A stretch of 64,000 bases of DNA from Uliginosibacterium sp036017065 (GCF_036017065.1 NZ_JAYXHR010000003.1:434001-498000); one strand, 5' to 3'; positions 9,095 through 18,587 are shown, numbered from the stretch's first letter. A program made the numbers and translations. The notes: generated from the sequence alone by a model not told the origin.

Positions 9095-10912
9095 TCAGTC
9101 CGCCGTCGCTGTCGCGGCAGTTGTTTCCGCTGTGGCCTCCGGCACGCGAAGTTCGCCGAGCATCTGCAGCAGGCGCTCGGCCTGCACCGGCTTGAACAGC
9201 ACCGGCACGCCGGAGTCGCGCACCCGTTGCAGACGCTCCGGCGAGGTCTCGCCGGTGACCAGCAGCAACGGCAGGCTGGGGGTGGCGCGTGCGCGCAGGC
9301 GTTGCGCAGCGGCCAGGCCGTCGGCGCCTTCGGCCAGGCGGAAGTCGCAGATCAGCAGGTCGAAGCGCTCGCCGCGGGCGCGCGCCTCGTCGAGCAGGCG
9401 GATGGCGCCGGCTTCGTCGCGCGCCGAGGCGGAGGCGATGCCCCAGGCGCCGAGGAAGGCCGACAGCGCGTCCGCGATGTCCGACTCGTCGTCCACCACC
9501 AGCACGCGGCGTGGCAACTGCAGCGGCGCCGGCGCTTCCGGCAGGGGCGCGGGCAGGGCGGCGGGCGCGGCGGCCGGCACCACCACGCGGAAGCGGCTGC
9601 CCTTGTCGGGGTGCGAGCGGACGTGCACCGGATGGTCCAGCAGCAGCGACAGCCGGCGCACGATGGACAGGCCGATGCCCAGGCCGCGGGTGCGGTCGCG
9701 CCCGGCGTTGCCGACCTGGTAGAACTCGTCGAAGACGCGTTCCAGGTGTTCCGGCGCGATACCCACGCCGGTGTCGATGACGTCGATCCACACCTGCGCG
9801 CCGCGCGCACGCGCCACCACCACCACGCCGCCGTGCGGCGTGTACTTGATGGCGTTCTCGATGAGGTTGGCCAGCATGCGATGCAGCAGGTGCGGGTCGG
9901 TACGCACCCACAGCGGCGTGGCACGCAGGCGGAACTGCAGGTTGCGCTCCTCCGCCCGCGAGGCGAACAGCGGCTGCAGCGATTGCATCACTGCGTTGAG
10001 CGGCACGTCGTCGGGCCGGGCGTCGATGACGCCGGCGTCCAGCCGCGACACGTCCAGCATGGTGTCCAGCGAGCTGCCCAGGGAATGCACGGCATCCATC
10101 AGGCGCTGGGCATGTACATGGGCGGGCTGGTCGCGCAGCGCCTTGTCCAGCACCGCGCCGAACAGCGCGATGGCATGCAGCGGCTGGCGCAGGTCGTGGC
10201 TGGCGGAGGCGAAGAAGCGCGTCTTCTCCTCGCTGGCGCGCCGGGTGGCGACGACCTGCTGGGCGAGGTCGTCGGCCAGCGCTTCCTTCTCGAAACGCAT
10301 GTGCAGGGCAGCGGTGAGCAGCCGGTGCTGGCTGCGTGCGAAGTGCAGCGTGACGGCGAGGTAGATGGTGCAGCAGCCGGCCAGGTAGAGGTGGGTGGTG
10401 CCGCCGTGCCACAGCAGCGCGGTGATGAGCCCGATGTTCATCGGCAGCACGAAGGCCAGCACCGAGGCCCAGCGCGGCGCCACCGAGGGCACGCCGCCGC
10501 TGGACAGCCCCAGCATCACCAGCACGATGACGGCGGTCAGCGGCATGTCGTCGCGCGGCAGGCACAGCCACGGCGCGAGGCCCCAGGTGGCGCTGTAGTA
10601 CAGCAGCTCGCGCCACTGGCGACGCGCCCAGAAGGCGCTGCGCTCCGCCGCCAGCGGATCGCGGAAGTAGGCGTACAGGATGGGGAAGCGCAGCACCTGG
10701 AAGGCGTGCAGCGCCAGCCAAACGAGGATCAGCGGATCGCGCAGCACCCAGTACAGCACGCCGCACAGGCCCCAGGCGATGCAGGTGTCGGCGATGGTGG
10801 AACTGAGCGAGGTGCTGAACAGTGCGCCCACCTGCTCGCGCAGGATGCGGCGTTGCGTCGGGTCGGTCGGCTCGGGCGGATCGGCAGGTGACGGGGCAGG
10901 CGGGGCGAACAT
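9095..10912 (-). CDS. Hybrid sensor histidine kinase / response regulator
   Basis: 605 aa. The N-terminal ~200 residues hold several hydrophobic segments (membrane sensor without a recognisable periplasmic domain). The dimerisation/phosphoacceptor motif ASASHDLRQPLHA places the His near 239. N box (LIENAIKYTPHGG), G1 (DTGVGIAPEH) and G2 (GLGIGLSIV) follow. The C-terminal receiver domain begins VLVVDDESDIADAL, with the phospho-Asp in LLICDFRLAEG (~523) and the Lys in VLFKPV. It lies 4 nt behind the LuxR regulator at 10917-11636 and is transcribed with it, so the regulator is the likely output partner. The signal is unknown. Confidence 0.9.
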   Translation of the reverse strand: MFAPPAPSPADPPEPTDPTQRRILREQVGALFSTSLSSTIADTCIAWGLCGVLYWVLRDPLILVWLALHAFQVLRFPILYAYFRDPLAAERSAFWARRQWRELLYYSATWGLAPWLCLPRDDMPLTAVIVLVMLGLSSGGVPSVAPRWASVLAFVLPMNIGLITALLWHGGTTHLYLAGCCTIYLAVTLHFARSQHRLLTAALHMRFEKEALADDLAQQVVATRRASEEKTRFFASASHDLRQPLHAIALFGAVLDKALRDQPAHVHAQRLMDAVHSLGSSLDTMLDVSRLDAGVIDARPDDVPLNAVMQSLQPLFASRAEERNLQFRLRATPLWVRTDPHLLHRMLANLIENAIKYTPHGGVVVVARARGAQVWIDVIDTGVGIAPEHLERVFDEFYQVGNAGRDRTRGLGIGLSIVRRLSLLLDHPVHVRSHPDKGSRFRVVVPAAAPAALPAPLPEAPAPLQLPRRVLVVDDESDIADALSAFLGAWGIASASARDEAGAIRLLDEARARGERFDLLICDFRLAEGADGLAAAQRLRARATPSLPLLLVTGETSPERLQRVRDSGVPVLFKPVQAERLLQMLGELRVPEATAETTAATATAD

Positions 10913-10916
10913 CCGT

Positions 10917-11636
10917 TCAGCGTAGCAGGCTGATCAGTTGCGCACGCGAGCGCACGCCGAACTGCAGCAGCAGTGCCGACACATGGTTCTTCACGGTGCC
11001 TTCGGTGAGGTGGGCGCGCAGCGCGATCTCGCGGTTGGACAGGCCGGACAGGATCCAGTCCAGCACCTGCGCCTGGCGCGGCGTGAGCTGGGCCATGATG
11101 CGGGCATCCACCCGCAGGTCCGGGCGTGCGCCGAGGGGCGCAACGGCTGGCAGTGGTGCGGTGGGCGATGCGGCTGCCTGGGGCATGTCCACGCCGGTGG
11201 CGCCCAGCAGGCCGAGCGAGGCGATGTAGTGGATCACCGCGTCGAGGTCGGCGGACTTCGCGAGGAAGGCGGAAGCGCCGTCGGCCAGCGCCTGGCGCAT
11301 CAGTGCCGGGTCACTGTTGCCAGACAGCACGACCACGCGGGCAGCGGGGAAGGCCTGCAGGAAGCGCTGCAGCCCGCCCAGCCCTTCGGCGTCCGGCAGG
11401 TGCAGGTCCAGCAGCACCAGCCCGATGTCGCTGCCGCGTTCCCGGTAGCAGTCCAGCGCGTCGGCCAGGGTTCGGGCCTCCCACACCGTGGCGGAGCCCG
11501 GACCGTTGGGACTGTGGGGACTGTGCGCGACGTGGGCCTGTATCAGCGTGCGCAGGCCCAGACGGACCAGGTCATGGTCGTCGACGACGAGGATGCCCCG
11601 CGGGGCCGGCGTGTCGCGATGGATCGGCGCATGCAT
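10917..11636 (-). CDS. LuxR/NarL-family response regulator
   Basis: 239 aa. The receiver domain begins ILVVDDHDLVRLGLRTLI with acidic pair ~19-20, phospho-Asp in VLLDLHLPDAEGL (~77), and a Ser/Thr switch region VVLSGNSDP; the usual KP Lys appears as FLAKSADLDAV. The C-terminal helix-turn-helix TPRQAQVLDWILSGLSNREI...EGTVKNHVSALL is of the LuxR/NarL type. First gene of a two-gene operon with the hybrid kinase, 4 nt apart. Target genes are unknown; the ABC exporter and the lipoprotein nearby are candidates by position only. Confidence 0.9.
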   Translation of the reverse strand: MHAPIHRDTPAPRGILVVDDHDLVRLGLRTLIQAHVAHSPHSPNGPGSATVWEARTLADALDCYRERGSDIGLVLLDLHLPDAEGLGGLQRFLQAFPAARVVVLSGNSDPALMRQALADGASAFLAKSADLDAVIHYIASLGLLGATGVDMPQAAASPTAPLPAVAPLGARPDLRVDARIMAQLTPRQAQVLDWILSGLSNREIALRAHLTEGTVKNHVSALLLQFGVRSRAQLISLLR

Positions 11637-11732
11637 GGCCGGATGTTAGGCGTGGGGCGCTGGGCGGGGAAGTGACCAAAGTCATCCTGCCGCGATCATT
11701 GCCTCATTCGTTTGCCACGCGTTGGTCACCGC

Positions 11733-12509
11733 TCACGGGCGGACGCCCTGCACCGGTAGCGGCCCGAACACCCGCTCCGGCGTCACCGGGTAGCAGGCAT
11801 CCCCGTTTCCGGGCGAAACGACGTGCAGGCCGGTGAAGGCGCCGAAGGCCGGCAGCAGGCCCTCCCGCTCGCCGAACAGGAAGCAGGGCAGGCGCAGTTT
11901 GTCGCCGTGCGCCTCCAGCAGGACGCCGGGATGCACGTGGCCCGCCAGGCGGTAGCCGTCCCGGGTCGGCGCCGGGTCGCGCAGGAGAGGGGCATGCAGC
12001 TGAGGGGCACGCAGCTGAGGCTCGTGCAGATCGTGGCAGAACAGGAAGGGTGGCTCGGCCAGCACGTCGTCATGGACCTGCAACTGCAGCGTCGCAGGGA
12101 CGCCGGCGTGGCGGTCGTGGTTGCCGCGCACCAGTTCGATGGCGAGGCCGGGGTGCTGCCCGCGCCACGCCGCCAGGCGGGCGAGCAGGCGGTCGGTGTG
12201 TCCCGCGGCGGCATGCGTCAGGTCGCCCAGGCACAGCAGGCGGCGCGCCGGGTAGCGCTGCAGGCAGGCGTCCAGGCGGCCGAGGTTCTCGTCGGTGCTG
12301 CCGGCGGGCACCGGCAGGCCGTGACGGCGGAAGGTGGCGGACTTGCCGAGATGCACGTCGGCTACCAGTAGCGTGCGCGCGCGCGGCCACCATGCGGCGC
12401 GCTCGGGCAGCAGTACCAGCGTTTCGCCGGCCACGGTGATGGCGGTATCGGTGGCGGAACCCATGGCGAACCCCGCAACGGAAGGCGAGCCGGCTTGGGC
12501 GTCGTTCAT
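11733..12509 (-). CDS. pdeM: Ligase-associated DNA damage response endonuclease PdeM
   Basis: 258 aa calcineurin-like metallophosphoesterase. Metal-binding motifs in order: LLVADVHLGKSATFRRHGLP (DxH), CLGDLTHA (GDxxH), RGNHDRH (GNHD), FCHDLHEP and AGHVHPGV (GHxH). The KSATFRRxGLPVPxG segment is typical of the PdeM subgroup. It is the last gene of the four-gene DNA-repair operon and its ATG at 12509 overlaps the helicase stop by 4 nt. The in-frame open stretch upstream of 12509 is an out-of-frame shadow of the helicase. Role in DNA end processing is inferred from the family name and the operon. Confidence 0.9.
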   Translation of the reverse strand: MNDAQAGSPSVAGFAMGSATDTAITVAGETLVLLPERAAWWPRARTLLVADVHLGKSATFRRHGLPVPAGSTDENLGRLDACLQRYPARRLLCLGDLTHAAAGHTDRLLARLAAWRGQHPGLAIELVRGNHDRHAGVPATLQLQVHDDVLAEPPFLFCHDLHEPQLRAPQLHAPLLRDPAPTRDGYRLAGHVHPGVLLEAHGDKLRLPCFLFGEREGLLPAFGAFTGLHVVSPGNGDACYPVTPERVFGPLPVQGVRP

Positions 12510-15247
12510 CGCCTGTCCGCCGCTTTCTCCAGCGCCGTCACCATGCGTGCCACGCGGTCGGCCAGCTTCTCGGTGCTGAGCCGCTCGCGTAGCCGCTCGA
12601 TCATCAGCGGAAAGGCGAAGGGCGTCGCGTGATGCGTGGCGCGGATGTCCAGGCGGCGCTGCTGCAGGGCCTGCATGGCGTGGCGCAGCCGGTCCATGTC
12701 CAGCTCCTGGGCGAGGGCTTCCTCCTGCGCCTGTCGCAGCAGGCGGTTGTCGGGGTCGTAGCGGGTGAACACGTCGAACAGCAGGCCGCTGCTGGCCTGC
12801 AACTGGCGCGCGACCTTCATCGCCCCGGGAAAGCCCTGGAATACCAGCCCGGCGACGCGTGCGATCTCGCGGAACTTGCGGCGCGCCAGCTCGCCGGCGT
12901 TGAGGCTGGCGAGGATGTCGGCTTCCAGCGCGTCGGTGTCCAGCAGGCCAGCGGCGAAGGCCGCGTGCCAGTCCACCGGCGCATCGCTGAGCAGCTCGAA
13001 GCCGTAGTCGTTGAAGCTCATCGAGAAGGTGCGCGGCGTCTGGCGCGCGATGCGCCAAGCGAACAGCGCCGCCATGCCGGTATGGGCCTGCCGCCCGGCG
13101 AACGCGAAGAAGAAGGCGTGGTGGCCCTCGCGGCTTTGCAGCGTCTCCACCAGGAAGCGGTCGCTGCCGGGCAGGGCCGACCAGCGCGCCTGCAGGTCGA
13201 GCAGGGGGCGCAGCAGGCGCGTTTCTGGTTCCGCGTCGCGGCCGTCCGCCACTTCGTCCAGCAGGTCGAGGACGGACTGCGCCAGCTCCGACGACAGCGG
13301 CATGCGCCCGCCCTGCCAGCGGGGCACCGCAGGGCGGTTGGCGCGGGCGGCGCGCACGTAGGCCGTCATGTCGCGCACGCGCACCAGCTCCAGCAGGCGC
13401 CCGCCGAAGAGGAAGAAGTCGCCCGGCTTCAGGCGTGCGATGAAGGATTCCTCCACCGTGCCGAGGCGGCTGCCGCCGAGGAAGGAAACGGTCATCGCGG
13501 AATCCGCGGTGATGGTGCCGATGGAGAGGCGATGGCGTCGCGCGATGCCGTCGTCGGCGACGCGATGGATGCCCGCGTGTTCGCCATCGGCGTCCACCAC
13601 CACGCGGTGATACTCCGGGTAGGCGCCCAGCGCCGCGCCGCCGTACACGACGAAGCTCAGCGCCCATTGCCAGTCCTCGTCGCCCAGCTCGCGATAGGCG
13701 TGGCTGCTGCGCACCTCCGCCAGCAGGTCCTGGTCGCGGAAGCCACCACCCAGCGCGATGGTGACCAGGTGCTGCACCAGCACGTCCAGCGGCGCACGCG
13801 GGCTGTGGCGTGCCTCGATGTGCCCCGCCAGTGCCGCACGGCGCGCGGCCGCGGCTTCCAGCAGTTCCAGCCCTTGCGCCGGCACGCAGGTGACACGCGA
13901 CACGCGGCCCGGCGCATGGCCGCTGCGGCCGGCACGCTGCAGCAGGCGCGCGACGCCCTTGGGGCTGCCGATCTGCAGCACACGCTCGACGGGCAGGAAG
14001 TCCACGCCGAGGTCCAGGCTGGAGGTGCACACCACCGCCAGCAGCGAGCCCTCCTTGAGGCCGCGCTCCACCCATTCGCGCAGTTCGCCGTCCAGCGAGC
14101 CGTGATGCAGCGCGATCAGCCCCGCCCAGTCCGGCCGCGCCGCGAGCAGGGCCTGGTACCACTGCTCGGATTGCGCGCGGGTGTTGGTGAACACCAGCGT
14201 GCTGCGGCTCTGTTCCAGTTCCGCGATGACCGGCCCCAGCATGTTGAGACCGAGGTGGCCGGCCCACGGGAAGCGTTCGGCGGAAGCGGGCAGCAGCGAA
14301 TCGATGACGACAGGCTTGGCGATCTCGCCCCGCACGATGACGGGTGACGGGCCCGAGGCAGGCGTTGCGTGCGTCGGCACCAGCACGTCCAGCGCATGCG
14401 GCAGGTCGCCGAGCGTGGCGGACAGTCCCCACACCACGAGGCCGGGGTTCCAGCGACGCAGCCGTGCGAGCGCGAGCTGTGCCTGCACGCCACGCTTGTT
14501 GCCCAGCAACTCGTGCCATTCGTCGACGACGATGGCGGCGACGCCAGACAGGCGTTCGCGCGCGTCCGGGTAGCTCAGCAACAGCGACAGACTCTCCGGC
14601 GTGGTGACCAGCGCGTCCGGCAGGCGGGTGCGCTGTCGTGCGCGGTCGGCCGACGAGGTGTCGCCGGTGCGGATGCCGACTTCCCAGTCGATGCCCAGCG
14701 CGGCGAGTGGCTCGGTGAGTGCGCGCGCCGTGTCCTGCGCCAGCGCGCGCATTGGGGTGATCCACAGCACGCGCAGCGATGCAGTGTCAGTGTCGCGCGC
14801 GTGCAGGCTGGCGCGCAGCAGGGCGGCGCCCCACGCGGCCCAGGTCTTGCCGGCACCGGTGGTGGCGTGCAGAAGTCCGCTGCGCCCGGCCTCGGCATGC
14901 GCCCAGACGTCGCGCTGGAAATCGAAGACCCGCCAGCCGCGCGCGTCGAACCAGGCGTCGAACCCGGCGCGCAGCGCAGCCGCGTCCGGCAGGCGGCCCG
15001 ATGCGCGCTTGCGCCGCGGGCGGGGCGCTTTCTCTTCGCCAGTGTCGGCCCCGGTCTCCGCCTTGCGCATGCGTGCGCGGGCGCGGCGGATCTGTTTCGT
15101 GAGGCTGCTGGCGCGTACCGGACCCAGCCAGCCTTCGCGGCCCTCCACATCATTGGATGTCTCCGCGCGATCGGGCTGCGAGCGCTCGTCATCCCCTGTG
15201 GATGCCGGGGGCGAGTTGGCCTGCCTGTCTCTGTCGGCGGTGCGCAT
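12506..15247 (-). CDS. Ligase-associated Lhr-like DEXH-box DNA helicase
   Basis: 913 aa superfamily 2 helicase. A charged ~95-residue N-terminal extension precedes FDAWFDARGWRVFDFQRDVW (Q motif region). Walker A is ATTGAGKT (128-135), motif Ia WITPMRAL, motif Ib TTPESLSLLLS, Walker B VVDEWHEL (DEWH at 242-245), motif III GLSATLGD, motif V SSLDLGVDF and motif VI LLQRAGRSGH. The C-terminal part is the Lhr-type winged-helix/core extension. It likely unwinds DNA together with the ligase, exonuclease and PdeM encoded in the same operon; the ligase stop lies 5 nt upstream of its ATG. The N-terminal extension is rich in Arg/Glu and may be disordered; a later start near residue 60 is possible. Confidence 0.9.
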   Translation of the reverse strand: MRTADRDRQANSPPASTGDDERSQPDRAETSNDVEGREGWLGPVRASSLTKQIRRARARMRKAETGADTGEEKAPRPRRKRASGRLPDAAALRAGFDAWFDARGWRVFDFQRDVWAHAEAGRSGLLHATTGAGKTWAAWGAALLRASLHARDTDTASLRVLWITPMRALAQDTARALTEPLAALGIDWEVGIRTGDTSSADRARQRTRLPDALVTTPESLSLLLSYPDARERLSGVAAIVVDEWHELLGNKRGVQAQLALARLRRWNPGLVVWGLSATLGDLPHALDVLVPTHATPASGPSPVIVRGEIAKPVVIDSLLPASAERFPWAGHLGLNMLGPVIAELEQSRSTLVFTNTRAQSEQWYQALLAARPDWAGLIALHHGSLDGELREWVERGLKEGSLLAVVCTSSLDLGVDFLPVERVLQIGSPKGVARLLQRAGRSGHAPGRVSRVTCVPAQGLELLEAAAARRAALAGHIEARHSPRAPLDVLVQHLVTIALGGGFRDQDLLAEVRSSHAYRELGDEDWQWALSFVVYGGAALGAYPEYHRVVVDADGEHAGIHRVADDGIARRHRLSIGTITADSAMTVSFLGGSRLGTVEESFIARLKPGDFFLFGGRLLELVRVRDMTAYVRAARANRPAVPRWQGGRMPLSSELAQSVLDLLDEVADGRDAEPETRLLRPLLDLQARWSALPGSDRFLVETLQSREGHHAFFFAFAGRQAHTGMAALFAWRIARQTPRTFSMSFNDYGFELLSDAPVDWHAAFAAGLLDTDALEADILASLNAGELARRKFREIARVAGLVFQGFPGAMKVARQLQASSGLLFDVFTRYDPDNRLLRQAQEEALAQELDMDRLRHAMQALQQRRLDIRATHHATPFAFPLMIERLRERLSTEKLADRVARMVTALEKAADRR

Positions 15248-15252
15248 CGGCG

Positions 15253-16965
15253 TCAGTCCTGGGTCACCGCCACGGCGGGTGGCTCGGCTTCATCGCAGGC
15301 GATGTCGGCGCCGGGTTCGGTCAGGGTCATCAATGCCGCCAGCTCGGCCAGCGAGTCGGCTTGCTCGATGGTCTTGTCGTGCCGGATGCGCAGGATGCGC
15401 GGGAAGCGCACGGCAACCCCGCTCTTGTGCCGCTTGCTGGCCGCGATGCCCTCGAAGCCGATCTCCATGACCAGCGCCGGCCGCACCGTGCGCACGGGGC
15501 CGAACTTCTCCAGCGTGTTGGCGCGGATGAAGGCGTCCACCTCGCGGATCTCCGCGTCGCTGAGGCCGGAGTAAGCCTTGGCGAAAGGCGTGAGCTGGCG
15601 TCCCGCGGTGCCGGCGGGCGCGTCCCACACGGCGAAGCTGTAGTCCGTGTACAGGCTGGCGCGGCGGCCGTGGCCGCTCTGCGCGTACACCAGCACGGCG
15701 TCCACGCTCATCGGGTCGAGCTTCCACTTCCACCATTCGCCACGGGTCTCGCGCTTGCTGCGGCCGACGCTGTAGGCGCTGTCGTGGCGCTTCAGCATCA
15801 GCCCTTCCGCGCCGCGTGCGCGAGCCTCCGCGCGCGCTGCGGCCAGTGCCTCCCAATCGTCTGCATCGATGACCGGCGACAGGCGCAGCCGCGGCTCGTC
15901 GATGCGCGTGACCAGCTCCGCAAGCCGTGCACGCCGCTCGCGCAGCGGTGTCGCGCGGATATCACGGCCATCGACTTCCAGCAGGTCGTAGGCGATGAAG
16001 ACGATGGGCGTTTCGGCGAGGAACTTGGCGCTCAGCCGCTTGCGGCTCATGCGCGTCTGCAGGCGCGCGAAGGGCAGGGGGGCGCCTTCGCCTGCCGGCG
16101 TGCCCTCCCAGCCGATGACTTCGCCATCCAGCACGCAACCGTCCGGCAGGGCCTGCGCCATCTCCATCAACTCGGGAAAGCGTTCAGTGATCAGCTCGTC
16201 GCCACGCGACCACAGTTGCGCTGCGCCACCGCGCCGCACCAGCTGGCCGCGCATGCCGTCCCACTTCCATTCCGCCTGCCAGTCGCGCGCCTCTCCCAGT
16301 TGCGTCGCCGGCGCCACCTGCAGCGATTGCGCGAGGAAGAAGGGGTAGGGCTGTGCACCGCTGGCGATGTCCTCCTGCGGGTCGACCAGTGCGCGCCAGG
16401 CGTTGGCGTCGGGCTGCGCGTGGCTGGCGAGGTAGGCGATCATGCGCTGGGCGATGCGCTCCTTCGGCACGCCGCTGACCCGCGACAGCGCCTGCGTCAC
16501 CATCAGGCGCGACACGCCGACGCGGAATGCACCGGTGATCAGCTTGTTGAAGACGAAGCGGCTGTCGGCGTCCATCTCCTGCCAGGCCGCGTGCAGCCCT
16601 GCGGCCTGTGCCTCGGGCGGCTGGCCGCGCAGCGGCAGGATGCGCTCGCGCAGCGTGCGGTCCAGGCTCAGGCTCACATCCTGTGCCGGTGGCGGGAGCA
16701 CCAGCGCGATGGTTTCCGCCAGGTCGCCGACCGCGTCGTAGCACTCTTCGAACAGCCAGTCCGGGATGGCCGCGGCCTGCGCAGCCGCCATGCGCAACAC
16801 CCGCGTGTTGACCGCCTGGCGCGGCTTGCCGCCCGCGAGAAAGTACGCGGCCCAGGCGGCGTCCTCGGCCGGCGCGGCCGAGAAATAGCGGACCAAGGCC
16901 GCCAGCTTGCGGGCGGTGGAGGTCGCGCTGTCCAGTTCGAGGTAGAGGGCTACGAAGGACTTCAT
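15253..16965 (-). CDS. ATP-dependent DNA ligase (repair-associated)
   Basis: 570 aa, in the size range of bacterial ATP-dependent ligases with an N-terminal DNA-binding domain. Motif I is AEWKWDGMRGQLV, with the adenylated Lys at 234; motif III YDLLEVDGRDIR, motif IV AEGLMLKR and motif V WWKWKLDP follow, then an OB-fold domain. It seals nicks using ATP, unlike the essential NAD-dependent LigA. The start ATG 16965 overlaps the exonuclease stop by 4 nt; the helicase follows after 5 nt. The fixed gene order exonuclease-ligase-helicase-PdeM is the known ligase-associated DNA damage response cluster. Confidence 0.93.
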   Translation of the reverse strand: MKSFVALYLELDSATSTARKLAALVRYFSAAPAEDAAWAAYFLAGGKPRQAVNTRVLRMAAAQAAAIPDWLFEECYDAVGDLAETIALVLPPPAQDVSLSLDRTLRERILPLRGQPPEAQAAGLHAAWQEMDADSRFVFNKLITGAFRVGVSRLMVTQALSRVSGVPKERIAQRMIAYLASHAQPDANAWRALVDPQEDIASGAQPYPFFLAQSLQVAPATQLGEARDWQAEWKWDGMRGQLVRRGGAAQLWSRGDELITERFPELMEMAQALPDGCVLDGEVIGWEGTPAGEGAPLPFARLQTRMSRKRLSAKFLAETPIVFIAYDLLEVDGRDIRATPLRERRARLAELVTRIDEPRLRLSPVIDADDWEALAAARAEARARGAEGLMLKRHDSAYSVGRSKRETRGEWWKWKLDPMSVDAVLVYAQSGHGRRASLYTDYSFAVWDAPAGTAGRQLTPFAKAYSGLSDAEIREVDAFIRANTLEKFGPVRTVRPALVMEIGFEGIAASKRHKSGVAVRFPRILRIRHDKTIEQADSLAELAALMTLTEPGADIACDEAEPPAVAVTQD

Positions 16966-18095
16966 GGCGCGTCCGTGCCCCTGGTCGTATCTCTTGGCGC
17001 ATCCGCATCCGCATCCGCATCCGCATCCGCATCCGCCGAAGCGCCCGTGCCCGCATCGGTCGTCGTCACGGCGGCGGTGTCCTTGCCGCTCGCCTCGTCA
17101 TCTTCCTCGCCGAAGCGCGTCTCGAAGCTGCGCGCGTCCAGGCCGTTTTCGCGCAGCCAGCGCACCAGCGGCTCGACATAACCGTGGGTGACGTAGACCT
17201 GCCCGGCACCGGTGCCGCGTATCGCTTCGTGCAGCCCGGGCCAGTCGGCGTGGTCGGACAGCACGAAGCCGCGGTCCAGCGCACGCCGCCGTCGCGTGCC
17301 GCGGATCTGCATCCAGCCGGAAGCGAAGGCGTCGGAGTAGTCGCCGAAGCGCTTCATCCACGGCGAACCTTGCGCCGATGGGGGCGCCAGCACGAGGGCG
17401 CGTGACAGCTCGCCGGCCGGCAGATCGGTCACCGCATGCGTGTCCGGCAGTGGCACGCCGCTGTCGCGATAGGCGCGGTTGAGTACCTCCACCGCGCCGT
17501 GACACACGATGGGACCGATACCCGGGTCGATGCCGGCCAGGATGCGCTGTGACTTGCCGAAGGCGTAGGCATGCAGCACCGAGGCGCGGCCCTGCGCGGC
17601 GTTGGCGCGCCACCAGTCGTTGATTTCCGCCATCGCCACCGCTTCGTCGCGCCAGCGATAGATCGGCAGGCCGAAGGTGGATTCGGTGACGAAGCTGTGG
17701 CAGCGCACCGGTTCGAAGGGCGCGCAGGTGGGGTCGGCCTGGGTCTTGTAGTCGCCGGACAGCACCCACACGCAGCCGCCCACCTCGACGCGTACCTGGG
17801 CGGAGCCCAGCACATGGCCCGCCGGGTGCAGCGACACCGTGGCGTCGCCGATCCGCAGGGGTTCGCCATAGCCCAGGGTCTGCAACGCGATGTCGCCGAG
17901 GCGTGCGCGCAGCACCGTCTCCGACTCGCGACTGGCGAGGTAATGCGCATGGCCCCAGCGGGCGTGATCGCTGTGGGCGTGGGTGATGACCGCGCGGTCC
18001 ACCGGCCGCCAGGGGTCGATGTAGAAGTCGCCGGCCGCGCAGTACAGGCCAGCGGGGCGCAGCTCGATCAGCGTGTCGCAGTGGGCAGTGGGCAT
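16962..18095 (-). CDS. Ligase-associated DNA damage response exonuclease (beta-CASP metallo-beta-lactamase)
   Basis: 377 aa. Metallo-beta-lactamase core with THAHSDHARWG (HxHxDH at 39-44), HPAGHVLGSAQV, VLSGDYKTQADPTC and ESTFGLPIYRW, followed by beta-CASP motifs (FVLSDHADWPGL, YVTHGYVEPLVRWL). Related to SNM1/Artemis-type nucleases; likely trims DNA ends in the repair operon, of which it is the first gene. The start ATG 18095 begins exactly at the conserved core; upstream in-frame codons look non-coding. The tail is unusual: a run of Asp-Ala repeats encoded by six perfect copies of a hexanucleotide at 16999-17034. Confidence 0.9.
   Translation of the reverse strand: MPTAHCDTLIELRPAGLYCAAGDFYIDPWRPVDRAVITHAHSDHARWGHAHYLASRESETVLRARLGDIALQTLGYGEPLRIGDATVSLHPAGHVLGSAQVRVEVGGCVWVLSGDYKTQADPTCAPFEPVRCHSFVTESTFGLPIYRWRDEAVAMAEINDWWRANAAQGRASVLHAYAFGKSQRILAGIDPGIGPIVCHGAVEVLNRAYRDSGVPLPDTHAVTDLPAGELSRALVLAPPSAQGSPWMKRFGDYSDAFASGWMQIRGTRRRRALDRGFVLSDHADWPGLHEAIRGTGAGQVYVTHGYVEPLVRWLRENGLDARSFETRFGEEDDEASGKDTAAVTTTDAGTGASADADADADADADAPRDTTRGTDAP
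16999..17034. repeat. Hexanucleotide microsatellite (GCATCC)x6
   Basis: Six perfect tandem copies of GCATCC inside the 3' end of the exonuclease gene, encoding (Asp-Ala)n on the minus strand. As the unit is 6 nt, copy-number change would lengthen or shorten the acidic tail without shifting the frame. Confidence 0.95.
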
Positions 18096-18587
18096 GGCTG
18101 CAAGTGGTTGGTGGACGGACGCAGACCAAGGTAGCGACCAGGGTGGCCCTCCACGGTGGCGATGAAAAATGGATCGGCCCCTGGGCGTTTCGTTCCGTCG
18201 TACGGAAAAGCCTCCTGACAAGAAGGCCTGTGGCAGCTGCGCAACACTCTTGTATGCAAGAACGTATACGGGTCATCCATAAGGAGTGGGTGCGCTTGCC
18301 CCCTTGTGGGCAAGCAGGCGGGCGACGCCGATGCATGAGCGCCGGAACGCCGTCGCCGCAAGGCTTGCAGCCGGATGCCGGGACGTCCGCTTTGGTGCGG
18401 GGCGCGACGCGCACGCCTGCTCGCAGGGCATTACCAAAGCCGTATTGCCGGCATACGCGCGCCGGCATGTCCGGCCCCGGATTTCCCACGCAGCATCGGT
18501 CGCGTCTGGCCGTGCAAGAGCGTCCGTTGCACTTGCGGCCCCATGACTGTGGCCCGCGCAGCGGGTCGAGCATCCAGGGAGAAAGCA
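18096..18587. promoter_or_regulatory. Divergent promoter region between repair operon and tsx, with GTATAC motifs
   Basis: 492 nt without a gene I can support. It must hold the promoters of the repair operon (minus) and of tsx (plus). At 18249-18260 there is CTTGTATGCAAG, and at 18263-18270 the palindrome CGTATACG. The same CGTATACG core occurs in a longer palindrome before the BMP nucleoside-binding protein gene (42157-42170). These may be operators for a purine/nucleoside regulator; this is inference. Confidence 0.4.

Noticed and set aside
9086..10891. Long open frame antisense to the hybrid sensor kinase
   Set aside because: Gln/His/Arg/Ala-rich translation with no domains; a typical shadow in high-GC DNA. 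The same holds for the long antisense frames over the helicase (12629-14347), ligase and xdhB.
12510..14765. N-terminal extension that would fuse PdeM to ~750 upstream residues
   Set aside because: The extension is out of frame with the real helicase gene there and is low-complexity; PdeM starts at 12509. The same reasoning was used for 2228-3112, 2956-3696 and 33493-34209.
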